Counted from the stretch's first letter, positions 34,480-43,778 are shown. The stretch is DNA of 64,000 bases from Ga0077548 sp035440445 (GCA_035440445.1 DAORMJ010000015.1:1-64000); one strand, 5' to 3'. Numbers and translations are program-made. The notes: generated by a model from the letters alone, not told the origin.

Positions 34480-36051
34480 ATGCGGAATTTTCAGACCCCT
34501 TCGCGTTCGCTTGCCGTGGCCGAACGGGGAATGGCTGCCACGTCTCATCCAGCCGCGACGCTCGCGGCAATCGAGATCCTGCGCGAGGGTGGCAATGCGG
34601 TGGATGCGGCCGTCGCCGCAGTTGCGGTGCAGAGTGTGGTCGAACCGGCGATGACCGGTATTGGCGGAGACTGCTTTGCACTTTATTCACCGAACGCGGG
34701 GTTGCCGATTGCGCTGAACGGTTCGGGACGCACGCCCGCGGCGATCGATTCCGGCCGTTTTGTAAATGCGAGCCAGATCGCACCGACTTCCGTCGATGCG
34801 GTGACAATCCCGGGTGCGGTTGCAAGCTGGTGCATGCTGATCGACGGCTATGGCTCGATGCCGCTTGCACGAGTTCTGAAGCCCGCCATTGAAGCCGCGC
34901 GCCACGGCTTTCGCATCACGCCGCGCGTTGCGCGCGACTGGCATCGTTCCCGCGAACGGCTGGAAAGCAACGAGGCTGCGCGCGCGCATTTTCTGCCCGG
35001 CGGTGCGGCGGCGCAGATCGGCGACAAGCGCAGCGATCCGGCGCTTGCAGATACCTTGGAGAAGATCGCGCGCGGCGGCGCGAAGGCGTTTTACGAAGGC
35101 GAGATTGCGGAAGAGATCGTGCGCGAGCTGCGGCGGCTCGGCGGTTCTCATCATGCCGATGATTTTGCCGCGCACCGCTCCGATTATGTTGCGCCAGTGT
35201 CTGCGGGCTATCGCGGTCACGATGTTTACGAATGTCCGCCGAACGGGCAGGGCGTGATCGCATTGATGATCCTGCGGCTCCTTTCCGGCTATGACCTGCG
35301 CGCGCTTTCGGAGGCCGACCGCATTCACGTGCTCGCGGAGGCGACCAAGGCCGCCTATCGCCGCCGCGACATCTATTTCGGCGATCCCGCGGCGATGACG
35401 CATGATGCGGCGTCGTTCCTGAGCGAGCCGAACATTGCCGCGATCCGGGCGGGGATCGACATGCAGAAAGCGTCTTCCGCCCAATCGTGGGACGAGATCG
35501 AGCATCGCGATACGGTTTATGTTTGCGTTGTGGATCGCGACCGCAACGCGATCTCGCTCATCAATTCGCTGTTCAATCCGTTCGGGAGCGGCATCTACGT
35601 GCCGACAGCTGGCGTCCTCATGCACAATCGCGGCTACGGTTTTCGCACGCAGCCGGGCTTCGCCAATTCCATCGCGCCGCGCAAGCGCCCGATGCACACC
35701 ATCATCCCGGGCATGGTGGTGAAGGATGGCCGCAGCGTCATGCCGTTCGGCGTCATGGGCGGGCATTATCAGTCAACCGGTCATGCCGCTTTCCTGTCGA
35801 GCGTATTTGACCTCGGTTTCGACATTCAGGCGGCCTCCGAGCTGCCGCGCAGCTTCGCGATCGACGGGGTGCTGCAGCTGGAAGAAACCATCGCGCGGGA
35901 TGTGGGCGAAAACCTTGCCGCGCGTGGCCATAAACTGATGTGGACGAAAGACCCGCTCGGCGGCAGCCAGGCGATTCAGATCGATCATGAGCGCGGGGTT
36001 CTCCTCGGCTCCTCGGACCACAGGAAAGACGGTCTGGCGCTCGGCTTTTAG
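34480..36051 (+). CDS. Gamma-glutamyltransferase family protein
   Basis: 523 residues. The N-terminal block (MAATSHPAATLAAIEIL, GGNAVDAAVA, MTGIGGDCF) and the autocleavage/nucleophile region RDTVYVCVVDRD, with Thr at the usual position, identify an Ntn-hydrolase of the GGT family. The second Thr of the common TTH is Val here. No clear signal peptide, so it may be cytosolic. The ATG at 34480 is chosen; the frame is open to 34306, but that stretch overlaps the operator. It sits between two HpaR-like sites, unusual for this family; a role in releasing an aromatic acid from a glutamyl conjugate is only speculation. Confidence 0.82.
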   Translation: MRNFQTPSRSLAVAERGMAATSHPAATLAAIEILREGGNAVDAAVAAVAVQSVVEPAMTGIGGDCFALYSPNAGLPIALNGSGRTPAAIDSGRFVNASQIAPTSVDAVTIPGAVASWCMLIDGYGSMPLARVLKPAIEAARHGFRITPRVARDWHRSRERLESNEAARAHFLPGGAAAQIGDKRSDPALADTLEKIARGGAKAFYEGEIAEEIVRELRRLGGSHHADDFAAHRSDYVAPVSAGYRGHDVYECPPNGQGVIALMILRLLSGYDLRALSEADRIHVLAEATKAAYRRRDIYFGDPAAMTHDAASFLSEPNIAAIRAGIDMQKASSAQSWDEIEHRDTVYVCVVDRDRNAISLINSLFNPFGSGIYVPTAGVLMHNRGYGFRTQPGFANSIAPRKRPMHTIIPGMVVKDGRSVMPFGVMGGHYQSTGHAAFLSSVFDLGFDIQAASELPRSFAIDGVLQLEETIARDVGENLAARGHKLMWTKDPLGGSQAIQIDHERGVLLGSSDHRKDGLALGF

Positions 36052-36101
36052 GTCTGCGAGCGCCCGAGGCTACACTTGACGCGGGGAGGCGGCAGAGTTA
36101 C

Positions 36102-36113
36102 TTAACAAGTTAA
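36102..36113. promoter_or_regulatory. HpaR-type operator, copy 2
   Basis: TTAACAAGTTAA, arms TTAAC/GTTAA around AA, 30 bases before the hpaE start codon. Shares the TAAC-N2-GTTAATT core with the site at 34302. It implies separate control of hpaE in addition to the hpaH unit. Confidence 0.75.
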
Positions 36114-36142
36114 TTAATATCCATTCTCTTGAGGATATTGCG

Positions 36143-37681
36143 ATGAACAAGCCGCTTCCCGAAAACGCGCTCAGCGAAAATCTCCGCAAGGCGGGCGAGT
36201 ATCTCCGTCCGTTTCAGGCCGGGCCGGTTCCGCACCTGATCGCCGGAGAAAAAGTGAGCAGCGGCGAGGTGTTCGACGATCTCGATCCCGCGACCAACAC
36301 GCAATTCTGCAAAATCGCCTCTGGAGGCGCCGCGGAAATCGATCGCGCGGCCCGTGCGGCTGAGGCCGCGTTTCATGTGTGGCGCCGTGTGAGCGGAGAA
36401 AAGCGTCAGGCATTGCTTCACGAGATCGCCGACAAGATCGAGGCGCGCGCCGAAGAAATCGCGCTCGTCGAAAGTTTCGATACCGGCCAGCCGATCCGTT
36501 ACATGGAAAAAGCCGCGCGGCGGGGCGCAGAAAATTTCCGCTACTATGCCGACAAAGCGCCGATGGCGATGGATGGCGTGTCGCTGCCGACCGCGACCCA
36601 CATCAATTACACGATGCGCGAGCCGATCGGACCGATCGGCGTGATTACGCCATGGAACACACCTTTCATGCTTTCGACGTGGAAGATCGCGCCGGCGCTG
36701 TCGGCGGGCTGCACGATCGTTCACAAGCCGGCCGAATGGAGCCCGCTTACGGCCTATCTCCTTTGCGAGATCATGAGCGGCGTCTTCGAGAAGGCAGGTC
36801 TGCCGAAAGGCATCGTCAATCTGGTGCATGGATTTGGCGAGAGTGCCGGCAAGGCGCTGACCGAACATCCGGCGATCAAGGCGATTGCTTTCGTCGGGGA
36901 ATCGATCACCGGTAGCCACATCATGGCGCAGGGAGCGCCGACTCTGAAGCGCGTGCATTTCGAACTCGGCGGCAAGAACCCGGTTATCGTGTTCGATGAC
37001 GCGGATCTCGATCGCGCGCTCGATGCTGTTCTCTTCATGATCTACAGTCTCAACGGCCAGCGCTGCACGTCCTCAAGCCGCGCGCTGATCCAGCGTTCGA
37101 TCTACGACAAGTTCGTTGACCGGCTGAAAGAGCGGGTAGAGCGCATCAAGGTCGGTCATCCGCTGGACCCTGCGACCGAAATCGGACCGCTGATCCATTC
37201 GCGTCATGCCGAGAAAGTTCTGAGCTATGCGGAGCATGCCCGCAAGGACGGCGCAACGATCGCGACCGGCGGCAATCGTGCAATGGACGGGAAGGGCAAC
37301 TATGTTTCGCCGACCTTGTTCACGAGCGCGCAGAACCGGATGCGCATCGCGCAGGAGGAAATCTTCGGTCCGGTGCTCACCGCCATTCCCTTCGATGACG
37401 AGGCCGATGCGCTGAAGATCGCAAACGACGTGCGCTATGGTCTTGCGGCCTATATCTGGACCGGCAATGTCGGCCGCGCGCATCGCTTTGCGCAAGGTGT
37501 GGAAGCCGGCATGGTGTGGGTGAATTCCGAGAACGTCCGTCATCTGCCGACGCCGTTCGGCGGCGTGAAGGCCAGTGGCATCGGCCGCGACGGCGGCGAA
37601 TATGGCTACGAAGTCTATATGGAGCAGAAGAACATCGCGATCGCTCTCGACAACCACAAGACGCCAAAGATCGGCGTTTAG
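36143..37681 (+). CDS. hpaE: 5-carboxymethyl-2-hydroxymuconate semialdehyde dehydrogenase
   Basis: 512-residue NAD-dependent aldehyde dehydrogenase. It oxidises the ring-cleavage semialdehyde to 5-carboxymethyl-2-hydroxymuconate. The catalytic Glu lies in FELGGKNP and the nucleophilic Cys in NGQRCTSSSR; ITPWNTPFML is the cofactor block. Own operator at 36102, RBS GAGGATATTG before the ATG. The 3-prime end overlaps the convergent yggS gene by four bases. Among aldehyde dehydrogenases, the hpa context fixes the substrate. Confidence 0.9.
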   Translation: MNKPLPENALSENLRKAGEYLRPFQAGPVPHLIAGEKVSSGEVFDDLDPATNTQFCKIASGGAAEIDRAARAAEAAFHVWRRVSGEKRQALLHEIADKIEARAEEIALVESFDTGQPIRYMEKAARRGAENFRYYADKAPMAMDGVSLPTATHINYTMREPIGPIGVITPWNTPFMLSTWKIAPALSAGCTIVHKPAEWSPLTAYLLCEIMSGVFEKAGLPKGIVNLVHGFGESAGKALTEHPAIKAIAFVGESITGSHIMAQGAPTLKRVHFELGGKNPVIVFDDADLDRALDAVLFMIYSLNGQRCTSSSRALIQRSIYDKFVDRLKERVERIKVGHPLDPATEIGPLIHSRHAEKVLSYAEHARKDGATIATGGNRAMDGKGNYVSPTLFTSAQNRMRIAQEEIFGPVLTAIPFDDEADALKIANDVRYGLAAYIWTGNVGRAHRFAQGVEAGMVWVNSENVRHLPTPFGGVKASGIGRDGGEYGYEVYMEQKNIAIALDNHKTPKIGV

Positions 37682-38415
37682 TTTTGCGCGTTCCCGGACT
37701 GTGGCCAGTAGTGCTCGTCCGGTAGCGCACGGGGGCCGAATACGGCCTGTCCCACGCGCACGACCGTGGCCCCTTCCTCGATGGCCCATTCGTAGTCGCC
37801 CGACATGCCCATCGAGAGTTCGGAAAGCGCCGATCCTTGCGGTGCCTCTTCGCGCGCATGGTCGCGGATTTCGCGCAACAGCCGAAAGCAGCGGCGAACT
37901 TCATTCTGTTCTTGCGTGAAGGTCGCGAGTGTCATGAAGCCCCTGGGCTTCAGCGTGGAGAAAGCCTGCAATTCGCGCAAAAATTGCGGTACGTCTTCCG
38001 GTGCAAGCCCGTATTTGCTGGCTTCCCCGGATGTGTTGACCTGAACCAGCACGTCGAGGCTTCGCCCAAGCTGCTGGAGCCGCTTTTCAAGGGCCGCGGC
38101 GAGCGGCAGCCGGTCGAGCGATTGCACTTCAGCGGCGAAGCGCAGCACGTCTTTCACCTTGTTGGTCTGCAGGTGCCCGATCATGCTCCAGCGAATGTCA
38201 TGCGCGGCGAGCGCTTCGGATTTGCGCAATCCTTCCTGAACCTTGTTCTCGCCGAGATCGCGCTGGCCGTCTTGCAGGGCGATCGCAATCCGGTCGGGCG
38301 AGACGGTTTTGGTCACCAGAACAAGACGCACTGCATGTGGCGCTCTGCTCGCGCGTGCAGCGGCCGCGGCGATCCGGTGCCTTACGGTGGTGAGATTGGC
38401 AGTTACGCGATCCAT
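37678..38415 (-). CDS. yggS: YggS/PROSC-family pyridoxal phosphate homeostasis protein
   Basis: 245-residue single-domain PLP-binding barrel. The PLP lysine lies in LVLVTKTVS; IGHLQTNK, VQVNTSGEASKYGL and LSMGMSGDYEWAI are the family blocks. It is thought to buffer PLP and amino/keto acid balance rather than catalyse a reaction. Single-gene unit, convergent with hpaE. Confidence 0.92.
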   Translation of the reverse strand: MDRVTANLTTVRHRIAAAAARASRAPHAVRLVLVTKTVSPDRIAIALQDGQRDLGENKVQEGLRKSEALAAHDIRWSMIGHLQTNKVKDVLRFAAEVQSLDRLPLAAALEKRLQQLGRSLDVLVQVNTSGEASKYGLAPEDVPQFLRELQAFSTLKPRGFMTLATFTQEQNEVRRCFRLLREIRDHAREEAPQGSALSELSMGMSGDYEWAIEEGATVVRVGQAVFGPRALPDEHYWPQSGNAQN

Positions 38416-38546
38416 TACGCTTTACTATAGCGAGCCTCTCGCTGATAGGCAGCGGCCATTCCTGCATGAAGGACGTGTCGCAGATGCAAGGTTGCGGATA
38501 GGGTGCCGTTCGCTGCGCAGATAGATCGGAAGCCGATGCCTGCCGC

Positions 38547-38699
38547 TTACGACTTCGGCTTGTCTTCGTCGAACAAAATGCGCTCGGACGCGCCGTCGAG
38601 GTCTTCATACTGACCGCTTCGGAGCGACCACATGAAAGCGCCGAGCCCCGCAATACCGAGTGCGATCGCGATCGGGATCAGGAAGAAGAAATCGATCAT
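38547..38699 (-). CDS. ccoS: Cbb3-type cytochrome oxidase assembly protein CcoS
   Basis: 50 residues: one N-terminal membrane helix (IDFFFLIPIAIALGIAGLGAF), then MWSLRSGQYEDLDG, the characteristic CcoS sequence in which DLDG/D follows a short basic loop, and a polar tail. Needed for cofactor insertion into cbb3 oxidase. ATG overlaps ccoI (ATGA), last gene of the cco unit. Confidence 0.92.
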   Translation of the reverse strand: MIDFFFLIPIAIALGIAGLGAFMWSLRSGQYEDLDGASERILFDEDKPKS

Positions 38700-40945
38700 C
38701 CCGCGCTCCCGGCTTCTACGGTGCGGGCCGCCCTGGCGGGCATCTGCTTGCTCTCCGATTTCTTCCGGCCGCGCAGCCGCAACGCATTCACGATCACGAT
38801 GAGCGACGAGACCGACATCGCGATGGCCGCGACCAATGGTGTCACGAAGCCTGCGATGGCGACCGGCATTGCGATCGCGTTGTAAGCGACCGAGAGCAGA
38901 AGGTTCTGACGCACGAGGCTGTTGGCATTTCTCGCGATTGCGATTGCCTCCGGCACTGCGAGCAGACTTTCGTGCAGGAAGACGAGGTCGGCGGCGTTGC
39001 GTCCGACATCGGCTGCCGTAGCCGGCGCCATGGACGTATGCGCGGCTGCAAGAGCGGGCGCATCGTTCAGGCCGTCGCCGACCATCAGCGCCTTCTTGCC
39101 TTCCGCCTGCAGCGCGGCAATGCGCGCGGTTTTCCCGGCAGGCGTGAGTTCGGCGAGATAGGGCAGGCCAAGCGCGTCCGCGATCTGTTGCGCCGGGCGG
39201 TTGCGATCGCCGGAGAGAATTTCGACCGAGAGCCCCTGCTTTTTCAGTTGCGCAATCGCCTCGATGGCGTCGCGGCGCAGGCGATCCGTAAATTCGAACG
39301 ACGCGAGCAGCACGCCGTTTTTGCTCAGCACGACGCTCGTGCTTTCGGGCGTGGCGGTCTTGGCTGCAAGCGCCCATGCGGGACGCCCCAGCCGGAACAG
39401 ATCGTTTCCTATCTTTGCTTCCACGCCATTGCCTGCGTGTTCGGCGACGGCATCCGGCGCAATGCTCTGCTTGCGCGATGTGCTTGCCGCAAGCGCACGC
39501 GAATAGGGATGGCGTGAATGCGCGGCGATGCCAGCGGCGAGGGCCAGCGTCTCCGGGTCGATGTCGTTATTCGCGAGCTGCGGATGGCCGGTCGTGAGCG
39601 TGCCGGTCTTGTCGAACAGCACGGAATCGATTTCGGCGAGCCGCTCGAGCCCGCCGCCGTCCTTGACCATGATACCGCGCTCGAACAGCCGCCGCGCCGC
39701 GACGACCTGCACCATCGGTACGGCGAGTCCCAGCGCGCAAGGGCACGTAATAATGAGGACTGCGACCGCGATCGTAATCGCGCGGTGCATATCGCCGCTT
39801 GCGGCCATCCAGCCGAGGAAGGTGAGGAAGGCTGCGAGATGCACGACCGGCGCGTAAAGCCGCGAAGCGCGATCGGAGATGCGCCGGTAGCGCGAGCGCC
39901 CGGACTCCGCCGCTTCCATCATGCGCAGCATGTCGGCGAGAAAGGAATCCTTCGCCGCTGCCGTGGCGCTCATCGTGAGCGGTCCGGTCAGGTTCAACAT
40001 ACCCGCGCGTAATGTATCGCCTGCGGCGGCAGCGCGCGGTGCGCTTTCACCGGAGATCAGCGAACAATCGAGATCGGATTTTCCGGCCGCGATGACCCCG
40101 TCCACGGGAATGCGATCGCCGGGCGAAACGCGCAGTAGCATGCCCGGTGCGATTTCCTGGATCGGCAGGTAACGCTCCGTGCCGTCCGCGGAGATGGCAT
40201 AAGCCCCGCGCGCGGCAAGCCGGGCAAGGCCTTTGACGGCGACGCGTGCGCGGTCGCGCATGACATAGTCGAGCGTGCGGCCGATCAACAGGAAAAACAG
40301 AAGCGATACCGACGCGTCGAAATATGCATGCGGGCCGCGGTTCACGGTTTCGTAGAGGCTGAGGCCGAAGGCGAGCAGCACGCCGATTGTAATCGGCACG
40401 TCCATGTTGGTGCGGCCATGGCGCAGCGCACGCCATGCCGAGCGAAAGAAGATGCGTCCCGAATAGGCCAGCGTCGGCAGCGCGATCGCAGCCGAAAGCC
40501 AGTGAAACAGGTCGCGCGTTTCCGCGCTCGCGCCCGACCACACCGAAACCGAAAGCAGCATGATATTGCTTGCGGCAAATCCTGCGACCGCCAGCGCGCG
40601 GATCATCTCGCTCAATCCCGGATCTCCGGCCTCGGGCTCTGCATCATGCAGATGTGCGTCGAAGCCGATGCCTTTCAGGCTTGCCAGAAGCGGCGGCGGC
40701 TCGCTGCCCTTCCAGGTGACGGAGGCGCGCTTGGTCGAAAGGTTGACGCGCGCGGTTTCGACATTGGGCAGCGCCGCAAGCGTGCGCTCGATCCGCTGCA
40801 CGCAGCCGCCGCAATGAATTGCGGGAACCGAAAGGCTGGTCTGGTGGAGGCCGCCGGGAAGTGCGCGGCTTGCAAGTAGCATCTCGTCGCCCGCGTGGCG
40901 GACGGGTGCTGCAATACTTTTCTGTTCGGCTGCGCAACAACTCAT
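38696..40945 (-). CDS. ccoI: Copper-transporting P-type ATPase CcoI/FixI
   Basis: 749 residues. N-terminal metal-binding domain with the CxxC motif HCGGCVQ, then about eight membrane segments with the transport motif CPCALGLAVP, the phosphorylation site DKTGTLT, and GDGLNDAPAL. FixI-type ATPases supply copper for cbb3 oxidase. The start at 40945 (MSCCAAEQ) adds a Cys pair near the N-terminus; an ATG at 41002 extends into the DUF2189 gene and is less likely. Overlaps ccoS by four bases. Confidence 0.92.
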   Translation of the reverse strand: MSCCAAEQKSIAAPVRHAGDEMLLASRALPGGLHQTSLSVPAIHCGGCVQRIERTLAALPNVETARVNLSTKRASVTWKGSEPPPLLASLKGIGFDAHLHDAEPEAGDPGLSEMIRALAVAGFAASNIMLLSVSVWSGASAETRDLFHWLSAAIALPTLAYSGRIFFRSAWRALRHGRTNMDVPITIGVLLAFGLSLYETVNRGPHAYFDASVSLLFFLLIGRTLDYVMRDRARVAVKGLARLAARGAYAISADGTERYLPIQEIAPGMLLRVSPGDRIPVDGVIAAGKSDLDCSLISGESAPRAAAAGDTLRAGMLNLTGPLTMSATAAAKDSFLADMLRMMEAAESGRSRYRRISDRASRLYAPVVHLAAFLTFLGWMAASGDMHRAITIAVAVLIITCPCALGLAVPMVQVVAARRLFERGIMVKDGGGLERLAEIDSVLFDKTGTLTTGHPQLANNDIDPETLALAAGIAAHSRHPYSRALAASTSRKQSIAPDAVAEHAGNGVEAKIGNDLFRLGRPAWALAAKTATPESTSVVLSKNGVLLASFEFTDRLRRDAIEAIAQLKKQGLSVEILSGDRNRPAQQIADALGLPYLAELTPAGKTARIAALQAEGKKALMVGDGLNDAPALAAAHTSMAPATAADVGRNAADLVFLHESLLAVPEAIAIARNANSLVRQNLLLSVAYNAIAMPVAIAGFVTPLVAAIAMSVSSLIVIVNALRLRGRKKSESKQMPARAARTVEAGSAG

Positions 40946-40970
40946 GGACGCGGATACCCCCGCTTGTGAC

Positions 40971-41768
40971 TCAGCTCTGCTTTGGCGCGCGGATGGCTTC
41001 ATAGGCGTGCCAGGTTCCGTGCCCGATTGCCGGAAACACTACGACAAGCGCCAGCATTCCGGTGACGAGACTGAAGAGAAACAGCACGAGCACGATCGTG
41101 CCCCATACCAGCATAACCGGCAGGTTGTTCCACACCAGCGCAACGCTCGATCCCATTGCGGTCAGCGCATCGACGCGCTCGTTCAACTGCATCGGGATCG
41201 AGAATGCGCTGATCGCAAAAGAGAACGCCGCAAACAGGCCGCCGATGGCGCCGCCGACCAGAAGCATCGCGAGACCGACCGGTGTCGTGAACAGCATGGC
41301 TGCGACGTGTTCGAGGCCCGGAAACGGCTGCAGGCCGAAGAAAAGCGCATAGACGATGACGGCGGCGCGCATCCATAGCAGCACGAGCAGGCAGAGGAGC
41401 ACGCCGGTGAAGAGAAACTGTCCGCCGGATTGCGGCCGCACGAAGATCATCTGCGCAAGCGACACGCGCTCGCCGGCTGCAAGCCTGCGGCTCTTTTCAT
41501 AAAGACCAAGTGCCAGCAGCGGACCCACGATCATGAAGCCCGCGAAGGCGGGAAACAGAATGAAGTCCCAGCCAAGGAACACCAGTCCGGCGACGACCGC
41601 GATCGACACGAAGAAAACCAGCAAGCCATAAGCAAGGCTCTGCATCGGATCGATGGTCATGTCGCGCCAGCCGGCGGCGAGCCAGCCGAATGCCGCCGAA
41701 GGCGGGATGTTGCGGGTCCAGGCATTCTGCTTGGGCGTCGGCGGAACGAGAGCGGGGATGACGGTCAT
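40971..41768 (-). CDS. DUF2189-family membrane protein
   Basis: 265-residue integral membrane protein with about six hydrophobic spans; blocks such as GWLAAGWRDM, FAGFMIVGPLLALGLYE and HGTWHAYEAI match my memory of the DUF2189 family, which is often seen near respiratory genes in Rhizobiales. Function unknown. It lies between a 63-residue membrane protein and ccoI, exactly where ccoG and ccoH are usually found, so a role in cbb3 assembly is plausible by position only. ATG at 41768; the extension to 41795 overlaps the upstream gene end. Confidence 0.75.
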   Translation of the reverse strand: MTVIPALVPPTPKQNAWTRNIPPSAAFGWLAAGWRDMTIDPMQSLAYGLLVFFVSIAVVAGLVFLGWDFILFPAFAGFMIVGPLLALGLYEKSRRLAAGERVSLAQMIFVRPQSGGQFLFTGVLLCLLVLLWMRAAVIVYALFFGLQPFPGLEHVAAMLFTTPVGLAMLLVGGAIGGLFAAFSFAISAFSIPMQLNERVDALTAMGSSVALVWNNLPVMLVWGTIVLVLFLFSLVTGMLALVVVFPAIGHGTWHAYEAIRAPKQS

Positions 41769-41797
41769 GGTTTTCTCTTGTGGCGACGAAGCCACGT

Positions 41798-41989
41798 TTA
41801 TCCGGGCGAACAGGAAGATTTTGCTGCGCTGAACTGCTGGCTATTGCCTTCGCCGGGCCGTGCGTGCGCGACGCATTCCGGCTGCGAGGATGTTGCGACA
41901 TAGACAAGATGCAGGTTTGCGGCGAGCAGCACCGCAATGCCTGCGCCTACCGCGATCCAGATTGCTGCTTTCTGCCGATTCGCCACCAT
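41798..41989 (-). CDS. Small single-span membrane protein in the cco operon
   Basis: 63 residues: a short basic start (MVANRQK), one hydrophobic helix (AAIWIAVGAGIAVLLAANLHL), then a Ser/Gln-rich periplasmic tail with two Cys. Lies 13 bases after ccoP. I do not recognise a family. Size and topology do not fit CcoH. Translation is supported by its position in the operon, standard start and close spacing. Confidence 0.6.
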   Translation of the reverse strand: MVANRQKAAIWIAVGAGIAVLLAANLHLVYVATSSQPECVAHARPGEGNSQQFSAAKSSCSPG

Positions 41990-42002
41990 CGTCTCGCTTC
42001 GC

Positions 42003-42884
42003 TCACGGCTGTCTGGTTTGCAGGTCGAGGAGATAGAGCACGAGAATCTTGCGATCGGCAGCCGACAGCCGCGACTCCCATGCCGGCATGTAGCCTTTGC
42101 GGCCGTGCCAGATCGTGTCGAGCAAAGCCTGCTGGTCGCCGCCATAGATCCAATGCTTGTCGGTCAGGTCGGGCGTCCCTTGTTCGAGTTTGCCTTTGGC
42201 ATTGTCGCCATGACACGTCGCGCATTGAGCGGCGAAAAGCTTCGCACCTTCCTCGCGCTGCGCAGCAGGCACCGGCGTTTTCGGGGTCTCGCCCGAAAGC
42301 GTCTGCAGATAAGCGATGACATCGTTCACCTGCGCGCGGTTCAGCACCTGCGTGCGGCCGAAGCCTAGCATTTCGGAGACGCGCGTATTCGCGTGCTCAG
42401 TATTGATGCCGACGCGAATGGTTTCCGCGAGCGTGTCGGGATCGCCGCCCCATAGCCATGCGCGTGCGGTGAGGTCAGGGAAGCCTTTGCTGCCCTTCGC
42501 GTTCAGGCCGTGGCAGACCGCGCAATTGTCGCCGAAGAGCGTCTTGCCGGACTGGCGGACGATCTTCATCAGGTCGGCGTCGGCCTGAATGGCGGCGTAG
42601 CTCTGCGTTTCGATGCGTTTGGTCCATGCCGCACGCTGGCGTTCGGACTGCTTCAGGGCGTTCTCGACCGTTGTGGTCTGGTCGATGCCGAGCAGGCCGC
42701 GCGTGTAGCTCACGCCGAGCGGCCACGCCGGCATCAGGATCCAGTAGATGATCGAGAACAGGGCCGTTGTGATGAGAAAGAAATAGACGGCGCGCGGCAC
42801 CGGCGTATTCAGTTCCTTGATGCCGTTCCACTCGTGGCCGGTGGTCATGTACCCGGTATGCGGGTCGCGCTCGTTTACCGCCAT
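42003..42884 (-). CDS. ccoP: Cbb3-type cytochrome c oxidase subunit III (dihaem cytochrome c)
   Basis: 293 residues: N-terminal membrane anchor (VYFFLITTALFSIIYWIL) and two cytochrome c domains with haem motifs CAVCH and CATCH. It carries electrons from cytochrome c to CcoO/CcoN. The start overlaps the ccoQ end by ten bases. Length and order N-O-Q-P are standard. Confidence 0.95.
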   Translation of the reverse strand: MAVNERDPHTGYMTTGHEWNGIKELNTPVPRAVYFFLITTALFSIIYWILMPAWPLGVSYTRGLLGIDQTTTVENALKQSERQRAAWTKRIETQSYAAIQADADLMKIVRQSGKTLFGDNCAVCHGLNAKGSKGFPDLTARAWLWGGDPDTLAETIRVGINTEHANTRVSEMLGFGRTQVLNRAQVNDVIAYLQTLSGETPKTPVPAAQREEGAKLFAAQCATCHGDNAKGKLEQGTPDLTDKHWIYGGDQQALLDTIWHGRKGYMPAWESRLSAADRKILVLYLLDLQTRQP

Positions 42885-43045
42885 GGCTTGTCTTCGCTCT
42901 CAAGAATGGATTCGGCGGCCTGATCGAACGATTTCTTGTTCGAAGGCCAGTAGGCGTAGAGGACGATGATCGCCGACAGCGCGAGCAGATAGAACAGGCC
43001 GTAGGACTTGGAGAACCAAACCAGCGTTTCGTGATCGAATGGCAT
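42875..43045 (-). CDS. ccoQ: Cbb3-type cytochrome oxidase subunit CcoQ
   Basis: 56 residues: MPFDHETLVWFSKSYGLFYL begins a single membrane helix, then WPSNKKSFDQAA, the usual CcoQ tail. It stabilises the oxidase complex. The ATG at 43045 overlaps the ccoO stop (ATGA) and its end overlaps ccoP. Confidence 0.93.
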   Translation of the reverse strand: MPFDHETLVWFSKSYGLFYLLALSAIIVLYAYWPSNKKSFDQAAESILESEDKPWR

Positions 43046-43773
43046 CACTTGACCTCCGCGATCGGCTTGTTGGCGATTTCGGTGAGCTTGCCGAGGATCT
43101 GGAGATAGGCGACGAGCGCATCCATTTCCGTGACCATGCCGGGATTGCCGTCGAAGGCCCGCACATTGGTCGCCTTGCCGTAACGCTTCAGGAGATCGTC
43201 AGCGAAGTTGGAGTCCGGTGTCGCCTGGCTATAGGCGTCGGTCGCCGCGTTCGCGATCATCTCTTCGGTATAAGGAACGCCAACCGCGCGCATGGCCTTC
43301 AGGTTTCCGGGAAGATCGTCGAGCCGCAAGGCCGTCGTCTGCAGCCAGCGGTAAGACGGCATGATCGACTGCGGCATGACCTGCCGCGGATTGATCAGAT
43401 GCGCGACATGCCACTCGTCGGAATATTTGCCGCCGATGCGGGCGAGGTCCGGTCCCGTGCGCTTCGATCCCCACAGCATGGGGTGGTCGTATTGCGACTC
43501 GACCGCGCGCGAATAGGGACCGTAGCGATGCACTTCATCCCGCAGCGTGCGGATCATCTGCGAGTGGCAGGCATAGCATCCATCGCGGATGTAGATGTTG
43601 CGGCCCGCCAGTTCCAGCGGCGTATAGACCCGCATGTCCGGCGCCTGCTCGACCGTGTTGTGAATGGTGAAGAGCGGTGCGATTTCGACGAGGCCGCCGA
43701 TGCTCGACACGCCGATAATCGCGAGTACAAAACCGATCGCCTTGCGTTCCAGCTTGTAATGAAATCCGAACAT
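43045..43773 (-). CDS. ccoO: Cbb3-type cytochrome c oxidase subunit II (monohaem cytochrome c)
   Basis: 242 residues with an N-terminal membrane helix and a single haem motif CYACH, followed by the block DLARIGGKYSDEWH and Met ligand region MPSYRWL. Transfers electrons within the cbb3 oxidase. ATG 43773 (MFGFHYKLE) lies five bases after ccoN; a much longer open frame reaching 45099 is a shadow of ccoN. Confidence 0.95.
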   Translation of the reverse strand: MFGFHYKLERKAIGFVLAIIGVSSIGGLVEIAPLFTIHNTVEQAPDMRVYTPLELAGRNIYIRDGCYACHSQMIRTLRDEVHRYGPYSRAVESQYDHPMLWGSKRTGPDLARIGGKYSDEWHVAHLINPRQVMPQSIMPSYRWLQTTALRLDDLPGNLKAMRAVGVPYTEEMIANAATDAYSQATPDSNFADDLLKRYGKATNVRAFDGNPGMVTEMDALVAYLQILGKLTEIANKPIAEVK

Positions 43774-43778
43774 GTCGC

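Noticed and set aside
41798..41989. The 63-residue protein as CcoH
   Set aside because: CcoH is about 160 residues or more with a longer periplasmic domain; size and sequence do not match.
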